Below, in pieces: positions 36,573-44,207 of a DNA stretch of 64,000 nucleotides. Each line of letters opens with the position of its first letter. The first letter of the stretch is position 1. The stretch is from Cetobacterium somerae ATCC BAA-474 (GTDB lineage Bacteria; Fusobacteriota; Fusobacteriia; Fusobacteriales; Fusobacteriaceae): positions 1 through 64,000 of the forward strand of contig NZ_KI518055.1 in the NCBI RefSeq assembly GCF_000479045.1, in the 5' to 3' direction. The notes beneath the pieces were generated by a model that saw only the letters and a list, made by a program, of their open reading frames with translations, was not told the DNA's origin and ran no database searches. Made by a program: the position numbers and the translations under genes.

Positions 36573-38825
36573 TTAGATATCTAAAATTCCCATTAAAACT
36601 TTTTCAGATGTTACAGGTAAATTTCTAACTCTAACTTTAGTTGCTTTATATACAGCATCTACAATAGCAGGTGCAGGAGTATTTACAACAACTTCACCAA
36701 CAGATTTAGCTCCAAAAGGTCCTGTTTTTTCATAAGAGTTTGAAAATTCAACTCTTATATTTTTACAATCAAGTCTAGAAGGAATTTTATATTGCATTAA
36801 AGAGTCGGTCATAACTCTTCCCTTTTTATCATACTTAATATCTTCAAAAAGAGCAAGTCCTATTCCTTGAGCAGCTCCACCTTCAACTTGAACTTGAACT
36901 AAGTTTGGGTTGATAGGAGTTCCACAATCTACAACAGAAAGGTAGTCAGTAACTTCAACTTCTCCTGTTAAAGTATCTACTTCGACCTCAGCAAATCCTG
37001 CAATAAATGGTGGCGGAGAAGTTTCTCCTCCCCAAGTTCCAGTTGTAGTAATTTGATTCATTCCTTCAAAAGAGATAGAACGTTGAGCAAACTCTTCTAA
37101 AGAGATAATTTTGTCAGCTATTTTTAGCTCAGTTCCAAGATAATCAATATCACCAATTTCAACATTGAACATTTTAGATGCACCTTTTAAAATTTCCTCT
37201 TTCATATTATTTGCAGCAATAATTACAGCATTTCCAGTAACATAAGTACCACTAGATGCATATGCTCCAGGATCATATGGAGATAAATCAGTATCAGCTG
37301 AATGAATAGAGATTCTATCCATAGGAACTTCTAAAACTTCGGCAGCCATTTGAGTAAGAACCGTATCACATCCTTGTCCCATATCAGTAACTCCAACCAT
37401 AAGATTAAAATCACCTCTATCTCCAAGCTTTATTGTTGCAGCAGCAGTATCGATACCACCAATTCCAGATCCTTGCATTGTAACAGCCATTCCAGCAGCT
37501 CTAACTTTATTAGGAGCTACTTCTCTAGGAATTGATTTTTCTGCCCAATTAAATTTTTCTTTACCAATTTCAATACATTTTTTAATATCACCACTTGTAA
37601 TATACTTTCCTTCACCTGGTTCAACAAGATTTTTCATTCTAACTTCAGTAGGGTCAAGTTTTAGATGATGAGCTAATTCATTAATAATAGATTCTACAGC
37701 AAAAGTTCCTTGAGTAGCTCCGTATCCTCTAAAAGCACCAGCATTCATAGTGTTAGAATAAACGATATTAGCATTAAATCTCATAGGTACAGTATCGTAA
37801 AGAGGAAAAGTTTTGTATGAAACAAGAGAAGTAACTGTAGGGGCGTGCTCACCGTAAGCACCAGCATTTGATAAAACATTGATATCAATAGCTTTGATAT
37901 TTCCATTTGTATCTGCTCCTATTTTAACATCAAGTTTCATTCCATGTCTTGTAGTTGTGCAAGTATGTGTTTCTTTTCTGTTGTATACTATTTTAGATGG
38001 TTTTCCTGTTTTTAAAGTAACAAAAGCTGAATAAATTTCGCAAACAGCTGTTTGCTTACCACCAAAACCACCACCTATTCTAGGTTTAATAACTCTTATT
38101 TTACTACTAGGCATCTCTAAAGCTCTAGCTAAGTGTCTTCTAACATGAAATGGAATTTGTGTTGAACTTACTGTTGTCAATCTACCATTAACATCAAAGT
38201 AACTATAAGATCTATAAGTCTCCATCATAGCATGCATTTGCGGTTGAGTATAGTATGTTCTTTCAAGAATAATATCACTATTTTCAAATCCTTCATCAAC
38301 ACCAGGTTTTTCAGCATAAGCTTTAGAGGCTATATTTCTCTCTCTTTCGTACCCAATTTCAAAATTAGTATGAACTTCTTCTGGGTGAATAATAATATGA
38401 GAATCAATAGATTTTTCAAAGTCTAAAATCGGTTCTAAAACTTCATATTGAACTTTGATTAGTTTCATAGCTTTATCAGCAGCTCTTTCATCTTCAGCAG
38501 CTATAATAGCTACAGGATCTCCAACGTACCTAACATATTCATCAAGAATTCTTCTATCATATGGAGATGGTTCAGGGAAACTTTGTCCAGCTAAGGTAAA
38601 TCTAGTTTTAGGAGTATCATTATGTGTAAAAATAGCTTCAACACCAGGAACCTTTAAAGCTATTGATGTATCAATAGCTTTAATTTTAGCAAAAGGATGA
38701 GGTGATCTTAATAATTTTATAGTTAAAACATTATTATTTAAAATTAAATCTTCAGTATAAGCAGGATTTCCTGTAACAACTCCCATACCATCAACTTTTT
38801 TAACTGATGTATTAACAATTTTCAT
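36573..38825 (-). CDS. Xanthine dehydrogenase-type molybdenum-binding subunit
   Basis: This 750-residue catalytic subunit of the xanthine oxidase family has the a/b hammerhead domain (about 15-125), PRIGGGFGGKQ for molybdopterin contact (about 235), GAFRGYGATQG (about 365) and the active-site glutamate in FGAKSVGEVVVN (about 715). It binds the molybdenum cofactor and hydroxylates purines such as xanthine. With YqeC-MocA alongside, a labile selenium ligand on Mo is inferred; no in-frame UGA was seen, so the selenium would be cofactor-borne. It overlaps the 2Fe-2S subunit by 14 bases. Exact purine specificity is uncertain. Confidence 0.9.
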   Translation of the reverse strand: MKIVNTSVKKVDGMGVVTGNPAYTEDLILNNNVLTIKLLRSPHPFAKIKAIDTSIALKVPGVEAIFTHNDTPKTRFTLAGQSFPEPSPYDRRILDEYVRYVGDPVAIIAAEDERAADKAMKLIKVQYEVLEPILDFEKSIDSHIIIHPEEVHTNFEIGYERERNIASKAYAEKPGVDEGFENSDIILERTYYTQPQMHAMMETYRSYSYFDVNGRLTTVSSTQIPFHVRRHLARALEMPSSKIRVIKPRIGGGFGGKQTAVCEIYSAFVTLKTGKPSKIVYNRKETHTCTTTRHGMKLDVKIGADTNGNIKAIDINVLSNAGAYGEHAPTVTSLVSYKTFPLYDTVPMRFNANIVYSNTMNAGAFRGYGATQGTFAVESIINELAHHLKLDPTEVRMKNLVEPGEGKYITSGDIKKCIEIGKEKFNWAEKSIPREVAPNKVRAAGMAVTMQGSGIGGIDTAAATIKLGDRGDFNLMVGVTDMGQGCDTVLTQMAAEVLEVPMDRISIHSADTDLSPYDPGAYASSGTYVTGNAVIIAANNMKEEILKGASKMFNVEIGDIDYLGTELKIADKIISLEEFAQRSISFEGMNQITTTGTWGGETSPPPFIAGFAEVEVDTLTGEVEVTDYLSVVDCGTPINPNLVQVQVEGGAAQGIGLALFEDIKYDKKGRVMTDSLMQYKIPSRLDCKNIRVEFSNSYEKTGPFGAKSVGEVVVNTPAPAIVDAVYKATKVRVRNLPVTSEKVLMGILDI

Positions 38826-39276
38826 TTTTTATCTCCTCCATAAAATTTCTAATTGCTCTAAGTTGAGATACATATCCGCTACATCTACAAAGATTTCCAT
38901 TTAAATAATGCATAATTTCGTCATCAGTAGGGTTTTGTAATTCTTTAATCATTGCAATAACAGTTAATGTGAATCCAGGAGAACAAAAACCACATTGTTC
39001 AGCCCCTTCGCTAGTCATAAAAGAAGCAAATTTTTTAGCTTCTACTGGAAAATGTTCAATTGTAGAAATTTGTTTTCCTTGTGCTCTAGCTGCAAGAGTG
39101 CTACAAGAAAGTGTAGGAGAACCATTTAAAAGAACTGTACATAAACCACAAGCTCCAGTGTCACAACCTCTTTTAACACTTAGGTATCCCTCTTTTCTTA
39201 AAACATCAAGTAGATAATCGTCATCTTTTATAAGAATCTCTTTTTTTCTACCATTTATAGTAGTTGTTAATAACAT
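38812..39276 (-). CDS. Xanthine dehydrogenase-type 2Fe-2S subunit
   Basis: This 154-residue electron-transfer subunit carries two 2Fe-2S clusters. The N-terminal ferredoxin-like domain has CDTGACGLCTVLLNG with a fourth Cys in LSCSTL (about 39-62). The C-terminal helical domain has CGFCSPGF (about 100) and NLCRCSGY (about 134). All eight cluster cysteines are present. It passes electrons from the Mo centre to the FAD subunit. Its ATG overlaps the stop codon of the FAD-subunit gene (TAATG), indicating translational coupling. Confidence 0.95.
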   Translation of the reverse strand: MLLTTTINGRKKEILIKDDDYLLDVLRKEGYLSVKRGCDTGACGLCTVLLNGSPTLSCSTLAARAQGKQISTIEHFPVEAKKFASFMTSEGAEQCGFCSPGFTLTVIAMIKELQNPTDDEIMHYLNGNLCRCSGYVSQLRAIRNFMEEIKNENC

Positions 39277-40070
39277 TAATTTAAAACCTCCTGAATTCCT
39301 TTTCTAAGTAATGCTGCTAGAAGAAGTTCTCTATAAGACTTTGAACCTCTCATATTTGAATCTAAAGGAATTTCATTTCCAATATATTTCATAGCATTGA
39401 TAATTTCATTTTCAATATTTTCACTATGGTTAAAAATATCCATAGTTTTTCTAGCCAATATAGCTTTTCCAGGTCTTGATCCAACAGCAATAGTTATACT
39501 ATTATCAAATTTACAAATAGCTAAATTTATAATAGAATAATCAGTTTTACTTTTTCTTACACATTGAAAAGATGTTTTACAAACTTTTTTAGGTATTAAA
39601 ATCTCTACTAGTATATCTCTTCTAATATCTGATTCATTTAAAAACGACTCTAATGTTAAGATCCCACCATTGAAAAGCTTAACTTTACTATCTAAAGCAA
39701 GTAAAACTGGAATTAAATCAGAGAAACCATACTTACTAAAAACTGTTGCTCCAACAGTTACATTTGTTCTAAATTGTACACCAATAATATCCTTTAAAGC
39801 AGTATTAAAAATTTCTCCAAAATAATCTTTTAAAAGAGAGTTTGTTTCAAGAGATCTAAAAGTAGTCATAGCGCCAATTGAAATAAAATCCTCTTTTTCT
39901 AAAATATAATTTAAATTTAAATTTGATAAATCAATAGCTGTATTCCAAGAGGTATTTCCCATTCTTAAATAAGAAGTTCCACCTAGAATAATATTTTTTT
40001 TATTTTTTAAAAGTTCTGAATAAGCTTCTTCAAGAGAAGAGGCTAGAAAAAATTTTGAAAAAGAAAACAA
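39276..40070 (-). CDS. Xanthine dehydrogenase-type FAD-binding subunit
   Basis: This 264-residue subunit has a FAD_binding_5 domain (ILGGTSYLRMGN near 31, ISIGAMTTFRSLE near 64, and RTNVTVGATVF near 101) and a CO-dehydrogenase flavoprotein C-terminal domain (about 165-264). It accepts electrons from the 2Fe-2S subunit. The gene starts with TTG, supported by GGAGG 7 bases upstream. The order FAD, 2Fe-2S, Mo subunit, all overlapping or tightly spaced, shows a three-gene enzyme. The permease gene is 27 bases upstream. Confidence 0.9.
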   Translation of the reverse strand: MFSFSKFFLASSLEEAYSELLKNKKNIILGGTSYLRMGNTSWNTAIDLSNLNLNYILEKEDFISIGAMTTFRSLETNSLLKDYFGEIFNTALKDIIGVQFRTNVTVGATVFSKYGFSDLIPVLLALDSKVKLFNGGILTLESFLNESDIRRDILVEILIPKKVCKTSFQCVRKSKTDYSIINLAICKFDNSITIAVGSRPGKAILARKTMDIFNHSENIENEIINAMKYIGNEIPLDSNMRGSKSYRELLLAALLRKGIQEVLN

Positions 40071-40097
40071 GTTAAAACCTCCAATTAATCTAATTTA

Positions 40098-41447
40098 TTA
40101 AGCAACTTTTTTGGCTAATTTAGCTTCTTCAGTTACTTTTTCTTCAACTGTTTCATTCTCTGGAGGTAAAATTATATTTAAGAATACAGCAATTGTACCA
40201 GAAACAACAATTCCAGATCCACCAAATATAAGTTTTATACTCTCAGGGAAAACAGTTAGAGCCTCAGGAACATTTCCAAGTCCATATCCAAGTCCTAACG
40301 AAACAGCTAATATAACAGAATTTCTACCTTTTAAAGGTTCTTTAGTAATTAAATTGATACCACTTATTGAAATCATAGCAAAGACCATAACTAAGCTTCC
40401 ACCAATAACACTAGCAGGAATGATTGTGAAAAGAGCACCTATTTTAGGGATAAAAGCTCCAACAACTAGGAACATAGCTCCAGTTGCAACAACGAATCTA
40501 CTCATAATACCAGTCATAGCAATAATACCAGTATTTTGACTAAAAGATGTAGTAGGTAAAACAGAGAATACTGCAGCTAAAGCACTTCCAAGTCCATCAG
40601 CAAGGATTCCACCTGACAGTTCTTTATCAGTTGTTTCTCTACCAGCACCACCCATAGTAACCCCAGACATATCTCCAACAGTTTCAACAGCAGAAACGAT
40701 AAACATTAAAATCATAGCTAAAATAGCATCAAAATGAAACGCAAATCCAAACATTAAAGGTCTTGGTACAGTAAGATAATCAGCTTGAATAAGAGGTTGT
40801 AAATTTACTTTTCCAAATATTAAAGCTACAATAAAACCAACAATTGTTCCAATGAATATAGAACCAGTACTTAAGATACCTTTTGTAAATTGTTTAAAGA
40901 AAACAACAGTAATAAGAACAACCGTTCCAATAAGTAAATTTTCAACAGAACCAAAATCTGGAGCACCAACACCACCAGCAAAACTTTTAATCCCGACAGG
41001 TAAAAGAGAAAGACCGATAGAAAGAACAACAACACCTGTAACAATAGGTGGAAAAAACTTTCTTACCCTTTTTATAATAAGACCTAAAAGTCCTTCAAAA
41101 ATTCCTCCAATTAATGCAGCACCTAATACTCCTTCAAAACCATATCTTGTTCCAATAGAGATAGCAACAGGAACAAAAGCAAAACTAGTTCCAACAACAA
41201 TAGGTAGTTTAGCTCCAATAGGACCAAGAGTATATGCTTGAATTAAAGTATTTAATCCTGCAACAAACATTGAAGCTTGAATAAGAAGCGTTTTTTGCTC
41301 AGATGAAATTCCTAAAACACCAGCAACGATTATGATAGGTGTAATATTACTTACAAACATTGCTAAAATATGTTGTAAACCTAAAGGTAAAGCTGTTTTT
41401 AACTCTGGAACTCCATCTAAGTGATAAGGTGATCTGTTTTTTTTCAT
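40098..41447 (-). CDS. NCS2 family xanthine/uracil (purine) permease
   Basis: This 449-residue permease of the nucleobase-cation symporter 2 family has about twelve to fourteen hydrophobic segments. It carries the conserved GLQHILAMFVSN near residue 25, SAVETVGDMSGVT near 260 with the family's key acidic residue, and SFSQNTGIIAMTGIMSR, whose QNTG suggests a purine rather than uracil transporter. The upstream extension to 41489 is rejected because AGGAGG precedes the ATG at 41447. It is first in the operon with xdh genes, yqeC-mocA and xpt behind the riboswitch, so it probably imports xanthine or related purines. Confidence 0.92.
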   Translation of the reverse strand: MKKNRSPYHLDGVPELKTALPLGLQHILAMFVSNITPIIIVAGVLGISSEQKTLLIQASMFVAGLNTLIQAYTLGPIGAKLPIVVGTSFAFVPVAISIGTRYGFEGVLGAALIGGIFEGLLGLIIKRVRKFFPPIVTGVVVLSIGLSLLPVGIKSFAGGVGAPDFGSVENLLIGTVVLITVVFFKQFTKGILSTGSIFIGTIVGFIVALIFGKVNLQPLIQADYLTVPRPLMFGFAFHFDAILAMILMFIVSAVETVGDMSGVTMGGAGRETTDKELSGGILADGLGSALAAVFSVLPTTSFSQNTGIIAMTGIMSRFVVATGAMFLVVGAFIPKIGALFTIIPASVIGGSLVMVFAMISISGINLITKEPLKGRNSVILAVSLGLGYGLGNVPEALTVFPESIKLIFGGSGIVVSGTIAVFLNIILPPENETVEEKVTEEAKLAKKVA

Positions 41448-41521
41448 TGATAATAATCCTCCTAAAATTCTTTTTTGAATTTTACTCAAATATATATTTG
41501 GGATTAAACTATTGTAGAAAA

Positions 41522-41572
41522 TAAAAAAAGATTATCCTTTTTCATCTTCTACAAGTGAAAAATAGATAATCT
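41522..41572 (-). terminator. Riboswitch-controlled terminator in the permease leader
   Basis: On the minus strand, AGATTATC (41572-41565) pairs with GATAATCT (41536-41529), continued by an inner TTTTTCA/TGAAAAA stem, then a T-run at 41529-41523. It lies between the aptamer and the permease start, as expected for transcriptional attenuation. Confidence 0.85.
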
Positions 41573-41603
41573 AAAAAAACTAGACTAAAAAATCTATTTA
41601 TTT

Positions 41604-41670
41604 CACCCATAGTGGCTAATTTAAGGTTAGCCGTAGAAACTTCCGACCGTATTACGGATATATATGAGTA
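41604..41670 (-). promoter_or_regulatory. Purine riboswitch aptamer, guanine-type
   Basis: Read on the minus strand, P1 pairs ACUCAU (41669-41664) with AUGGGU (41610-41605). The conserved core is AGUUUCUAC followed by P3 (GGCUAA/UUAGCC), loop CCUUAAA and ACUAUGGGU. The base before UAUGGG is C, the position that selects guanine-type ligands (U would select adenine). Loop L2 contains ACGG, whose GG can pair with CC of L3. A terminator follows, so guanine or hypoxanthine should repress the operon. L3 differs from the usual CCGUAAA by one base and P2 is short. Confidence 0.88.
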
Positions 41671-41682
41671 ATTCTTTAATTT

Positions 41683-41703
41683 CCTTTGAATTTACTTCAA
41701 AGG
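41683..41703 (-). promoter_or_regulatory. Hairpin in the leader upstream of the aptamer
   Basis: A perfect 8-bp stem pairs 41683-41690 with 41696-41703 around 5 bases. It lies in the transcribed leader about 13 bases before the aptamer. No T-run follows, and its role is unknown. Confidence 0.45.
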
Positions 41704-41797
41704 TATTACATACTATACTTAAAACTTGCTCTTAAAAATAAACTAGTAAATGAATTAATCAAATTTTAGTGAATTTAAGAACGTTTACTTAGGAAAA

Positions 41798-41826
41798 ATG
41801 ATACCATAATTTAGTTAACTTTTCAA
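41798..41826 (-). promoter_or_regulatory. Promoter of the riboswitch-purine operon
   Basis: On the minus strand TTGAAA (41826-41821) and TATCAT (41803-41798) are 17 bases apart, with TATGG before the -10. The transcript would have a leader of about 345 bases containing the hairpin, aptamer and terminator. Between this promoter and the one at 41910 on the other strand I see only AT-rich DNA. Confidence 0.65.
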
Positions 41827-41909
41827 TATTTTTTTACTAAGTCGACAAAGGCAAAGTATAATTATCTAAAACGAAAATAATGATTAACAAATTATTTTAT
41901 ATAAAAAGT

Positions 41910-41938
41910 TTGACAAACGAATTATTTTGTTATAAACT
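41910..41938 (+). promoter_or_regulatory. Promoter of the candidate small RNA
   Basis: TTGACA at 41910-41915 is followed by TATAAA at 41931-41936 (15-base spacer) or TAAACT at 41933-41938 (17 bases). A second similar AT-rich motif lies just upstream at about 41884-41903. Confidence 0.55.
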
Positions 41939-41940
41939 GT

Positions 41941-42016
41941 TAAAGTAAATGCTGTTATTTACGCCAACCAAAAAATTAGTTAAAAATTGAAGACCCTTCC
42001 CAAGGTCTTCTTTTTT
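41941..42016 (+). ncRNA. Candidate small RNA, about 75-80 nt
   Basis: A promoter-like TTGACA element, a GTAAAT/ATTTAC hairpin (41945-41950 with 41956-41961), an AC-rich single-stranded stretch (AACCAAAAAA) and a strong terminator (GAAGACC 41989-41995 with GGTCTTC 42004-42010, then a T-run) make a self-contained transcription unit with no plausible ORF. It ends before the promoter of the next gene. The family is not recognised. A trans-acting small RNA is the simplest reading; a short attenuated leader is the alternative. Confidence 0.5.
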
Positions 42017-42041
42017 ATATTGATTTATTTTATTGTTTGTT

Positions 42042-42070
42042 TTGACAATTATATATTTTAAGAATATACT
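42042..42070 (+). promoter_or_regulatory. Consensus promoter of the aldo/keto reductase gene
   Basis: TTGACA at 42042-42047 and TATACT at 42065-42070 with a 17-base spacer, 34 bases before the chosen start codon. Confidence 0.85.
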
Positions 42071-42104
42071 AAGTATAACCAAAACTAATATAAGGGGGCT
42101 TTTT

Positions 42105-43004
42105 ATGAACTATACACAGTTAAGTGAAAAATTAAAGATGTCAAAAATAGCATTAGGATTTTGGCGTTTAAATGATTGGGGAATGTCTAAAGAAGAGTTA
42201 TCAGAATATTTAGAAAAAGCAATTGATTTAGGTGTTACAACATTTGATCATGCAGATATTTATGGACGTTATACTTGTGAAAAAATTTTTGGAGAGGTTT
42301 TAGCTCTAAAACCAGAGTTAAGAGCAAAAATGCAATTAGTAAGCAAAGTTGGAATAAAACTAGTATCAGAGAATATGCCTGAAAATACATATCATTGTTA
42401 TGATACAAGCTATGAACATATAGTTAAAAGTGTAGAAAAATCCTTAAAAAATTTAAATACAGATTATTTAGATTTAGTATTGATTCATAGACCTGATATG
42501 TATATGGATGCTGATGAAACAGCGAGAGCTTTAACTGATTTAAGAAAGGCTGGGAAAGTTTTAGAATGGGGAGTTTCTAATTTTTTACCATCAGATTTTA
42601 ATCTTTTACAAAGTAGATTGGATTTCAAACTTGTTACTAATCAAATAGAGTTATCACCATTAAAAACACAACATTTTTATGATGGAACAATAAACTTAAT
42701 GCAGGAAAAAAGAGTTCCTATAATGGTTTGGTCTCCCTTAGCAGGTGGAGAAATCTTTATTTCTGGGGATGAAAATGCAGTAGAGTTAAGAAAAGTTCTA
42801 GAGAGATTATCTAAAAAGTATAATTGTAAGTCTGATACGATAATCTATGCTTGGCATTTATCTCATCCAGCAAATTTAATACCAATTTGTGGAAGTGGAA
42901 AGATAGAAAGATTAGAGTCTGCTGTGAAAGCGTGTAATATAAAATTGACAAGAGAAGAGTGGTTTGAAATATTAGTAAATGGAATGGGAAATGATATTCC
43001 ATAA
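42105..43004 (+). CDS. Aldo/keto reductase, YdhF-like
   Basis: This 299-residue NADPH-dependent oxidoreductase has an (alpha/beta)8 fold with the catalytic tetrad visible: Asp and Tyr in DHADIYGRYTCEKIFGE (about 48-64), Lys in LVSKVGIK (about 79), and His in LDLVLIHRPDM (about 127). NWGVSNFLP-like EWGVSNFLPSDF and the C-terminal IPICGSGKIERLESA support the YdhF subgroup. A longer reading from 42033 runs through the promoter, so the ATG at 42105 with AAGGGGG upstream is used. Physiological substrate unknown. The gene stands alone between a promoter and a terminator. Confidence 0.9.
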   Translation: MNYTQLSEKLKMSKIALGFWRLNDWGMSKEELSEYLEKAIDLGVTTFDHADIYGRYTCEKIFGEVLALKPELRAKMQLVSKVGIKLVSENMPENTYHCYDTSYEHIVKSVEKSLKNLNTDYLDLVLIHRPDMYMDADETARALTDLRKAGKVLEWGVSNFLPSDFNLLQSRLDFKLVTNQIELSPLKTQHFYDGTINLMQEKRVPIMVWSPLAGGEIFISGDENAVELRKVLERLSKKYNCKSDTIIYAWHLSHPANLIPICGSGKIERLESAVKACNIKLTREEWFEILVNGMGNDIP

Positions 43005-43021
43005 AATGATAGAAATAAAAA

Positions 43022-43050
43022 AGCCTCACTATTTAGTGAGGCTGAACTTT
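43022..43050. terminator. Terminator between the reductase gene and tRNA-Sec
   Basis: A perfect 9-bp stem pairs 43022-43030 with 43035-43043, flanked by A-rich and T-rich sequence. It can serve both the plus-strand reductase gene and the minus-strand selC. Confidence 0.8.
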
Positions 43051-43056
43051 TAAAAT

Positions 43057-43150
43057 TGGCGGAAGCGTATAGGAATCGAACCTACCAGCGATTTAACTCG
43101 CCAAGACAGTTTTGAAGACTGCTGAGTACACCAGTAACTCATCCGCTTCC
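43057..43150 (-). tRNA. selC: tRNA-Sec (anticodon UCA)
   Basis: This 94-nt RNA reads UGA as selenocysteine. On the minus strand it begins GGAAGCGG and ends CGCUUCC-G-CCA with encoded CCA. The anticodon arm is GCAGU-CUUCAAA-ACUGU, with UCA in the loop. A long variable arm pairs UUGGCGA with UCGCUGG, and the T-arm has UUCGAUU flanked by 5 bp. Length and long variable arm fit tRNA-Sec, not a suppressor. The position expected to be the eighth acceptor pair is G-A. It lies 28 bases after the DUF3343 gene and may be co-transcribed with it. Confidence 0.95.
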
Positions 43151-43178
43151 AATTTCATATTTATTATATCATAAATAT

Positions 43179-43454
43179 TTAAAAATTAAAAGTAGAAAAG
43201 TTCTTTTTAAAACCATTTTTTTCACAAAGATAGAAATTGTATATATTTTTATCTATATTATTTTCAATTAAAAGTTCTAATATTTTATGTGCATCTTCAA
43301 TATTTGCTTTTAAAGAAAGACCACAGCTAGCTTTTAACTCACCAGGTAGTGGTATGATTCGAACATCTATTCCACTATCAACTAAGAATTTTTCTACCTT
43401 CATAACTAAATGAGTTGAATCGATTGTTATAATTAAAAAATTTTCTGAGTTCAT
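43179..43454 (-). CDS. DUF3343 family putative Se/S carrier-like protein
   Basis: This 91-residue protein matches the DUF3343 pattern: N-terminal strand FLIITIDSTHLVMKVEKFL, then GIDVRIIPLPGELKASCGLSLKA with one conserved cysteine (about residue 43). The family is annotated as putative Se/S carrier-like, and members occur beside YedF and selenium genes. The single Cys could carry a persulfide or selenide. It overlaps yedF by one base (TAATG) and precedes selC by 28 bases. The function is inferred and has not been established for the family. Confidence 0.8.
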   Translation of the reverse strand: MNSENFLIITIDSTHLVMKVEKFLVDSGIDVRIIPLPGELKASCGLSLKANIEDAHKILELLIENNIDKNIYNFYLCEKNGFKKNFSTFNF

Positions 43455-44041
43455 TATGGTCTAATCACCTTATTTGCTTTCATTTGTTTTTCTATTATAT
43501 TGTACATATTTGTGATGCTCCCGACAGCAATATTGTTTTCTAAATGGTAGAAATTAAGACAAGCTCCACAAGATAGAATTTCAACTCCTCTTTCCTCAAG
43601 AATTCTTAAGTCTTTTATAGTAGTCTCATTAGAAGCTGTTAAAAAAACACCTTTATTATAGAAAAGAATAGCTTTTGGCAGAGATTCCATTTCAGTAAGA
43701 GTATATATAAAACCTTTCATTAAAGTTTCACCAAGAGCAGTTTCACCATCACCCATTTTATCAGAAGCAATAACTATAATAGTGTTATTTTCATCATTAG
43801 AAGTACTAGAATTTGATAAAGCTTCATTAATTGTTTTATTTATTTGAATAAAAAATATTCCATTTTCTTCTCTAGTAGTAAATGAAAACCCCATCTCTTT
43901 AGAAAACTTTTCAATATTTTCCTTAGAAATTTTGTTATCTATAGAAACTTCAATTGAACCTTCTGTTATTTTTTTTAAAGCATTTTTTGTCATAATAACT
44001 GGTATAGGACAAGTCTGTCCAATAGCATTAACTTTTATCAT
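43454..44041 (-). CDS. yedF: YedF, selenium metabolism protein
   Basis: This 195-residue protein combines a TusA-like domain (1-70), with the sulfur/selenium carrier motif GQTCPIPVIMT (Cys at about residue 10), and a DsrE-like domain (about 78-190) with a second cysteine pair in ILSCGACLNFY (about 160). This two-domain form is known from genomes that use selenium and may deliver selenium to SelD or to molybdenum hydroxylases. A longer reading to 44320 passes through the promoter region; the ATG at 44041 with AAGGAG upstream fits. It forms a unit with DUF3343 and selC. Confidence 0.88.
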   Translation of the reverse strand: MIKVNAIGQTCPIPVIMTKNALKKITEGSIEVSIDNKISKENIEKFSKEMGFSFTTREENGIFFIQINKTINEALSNSSTSNDENNTIIVIASDKMGDGETALGETLMKGFIYTLTEMESLPKAILFYNKGVFLTASNETTIKDLRILEERGVEILSCGACLNFYHLENNIAVGSITNMYNIIEKQMKANKVIRP

Positions 44042-44207
44042 TATTCCACACTCCTTGAAAATTATACTTTTTTTAATTATACAATATTTATACAAAAAAT
44101 TATACTTTAAAATTGATATAATATAGACAATAAAAAAATTGATTTTTAATGTAAAAGGTGTTATTATAAAAATTGTTTTAAATATAATACAGTACGAGGA
44201 GTTGAGA

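Noticed and set aside
42033-42104. Upstream start for the aldo/keto reductase
   Set aside because: This stretch contains a near-perfect TTGACA-17-TATACT promoter; translation must start after it.
36573-44041. Selenocysteine codons in xdh, DUF3343 or yedF
   Set aside because: I looked for in-frame UGA at the active or carrier cysteines and saw none; these proteins use Cys, and xdh selenium would be a cofactor ligand.
44139-44207. N-terminal extension of the YjeM-like permease
   Set aside because: It covers a TATAAT box, and the ATG at 44208 has a proper ribosome site and family-like N-terminus.
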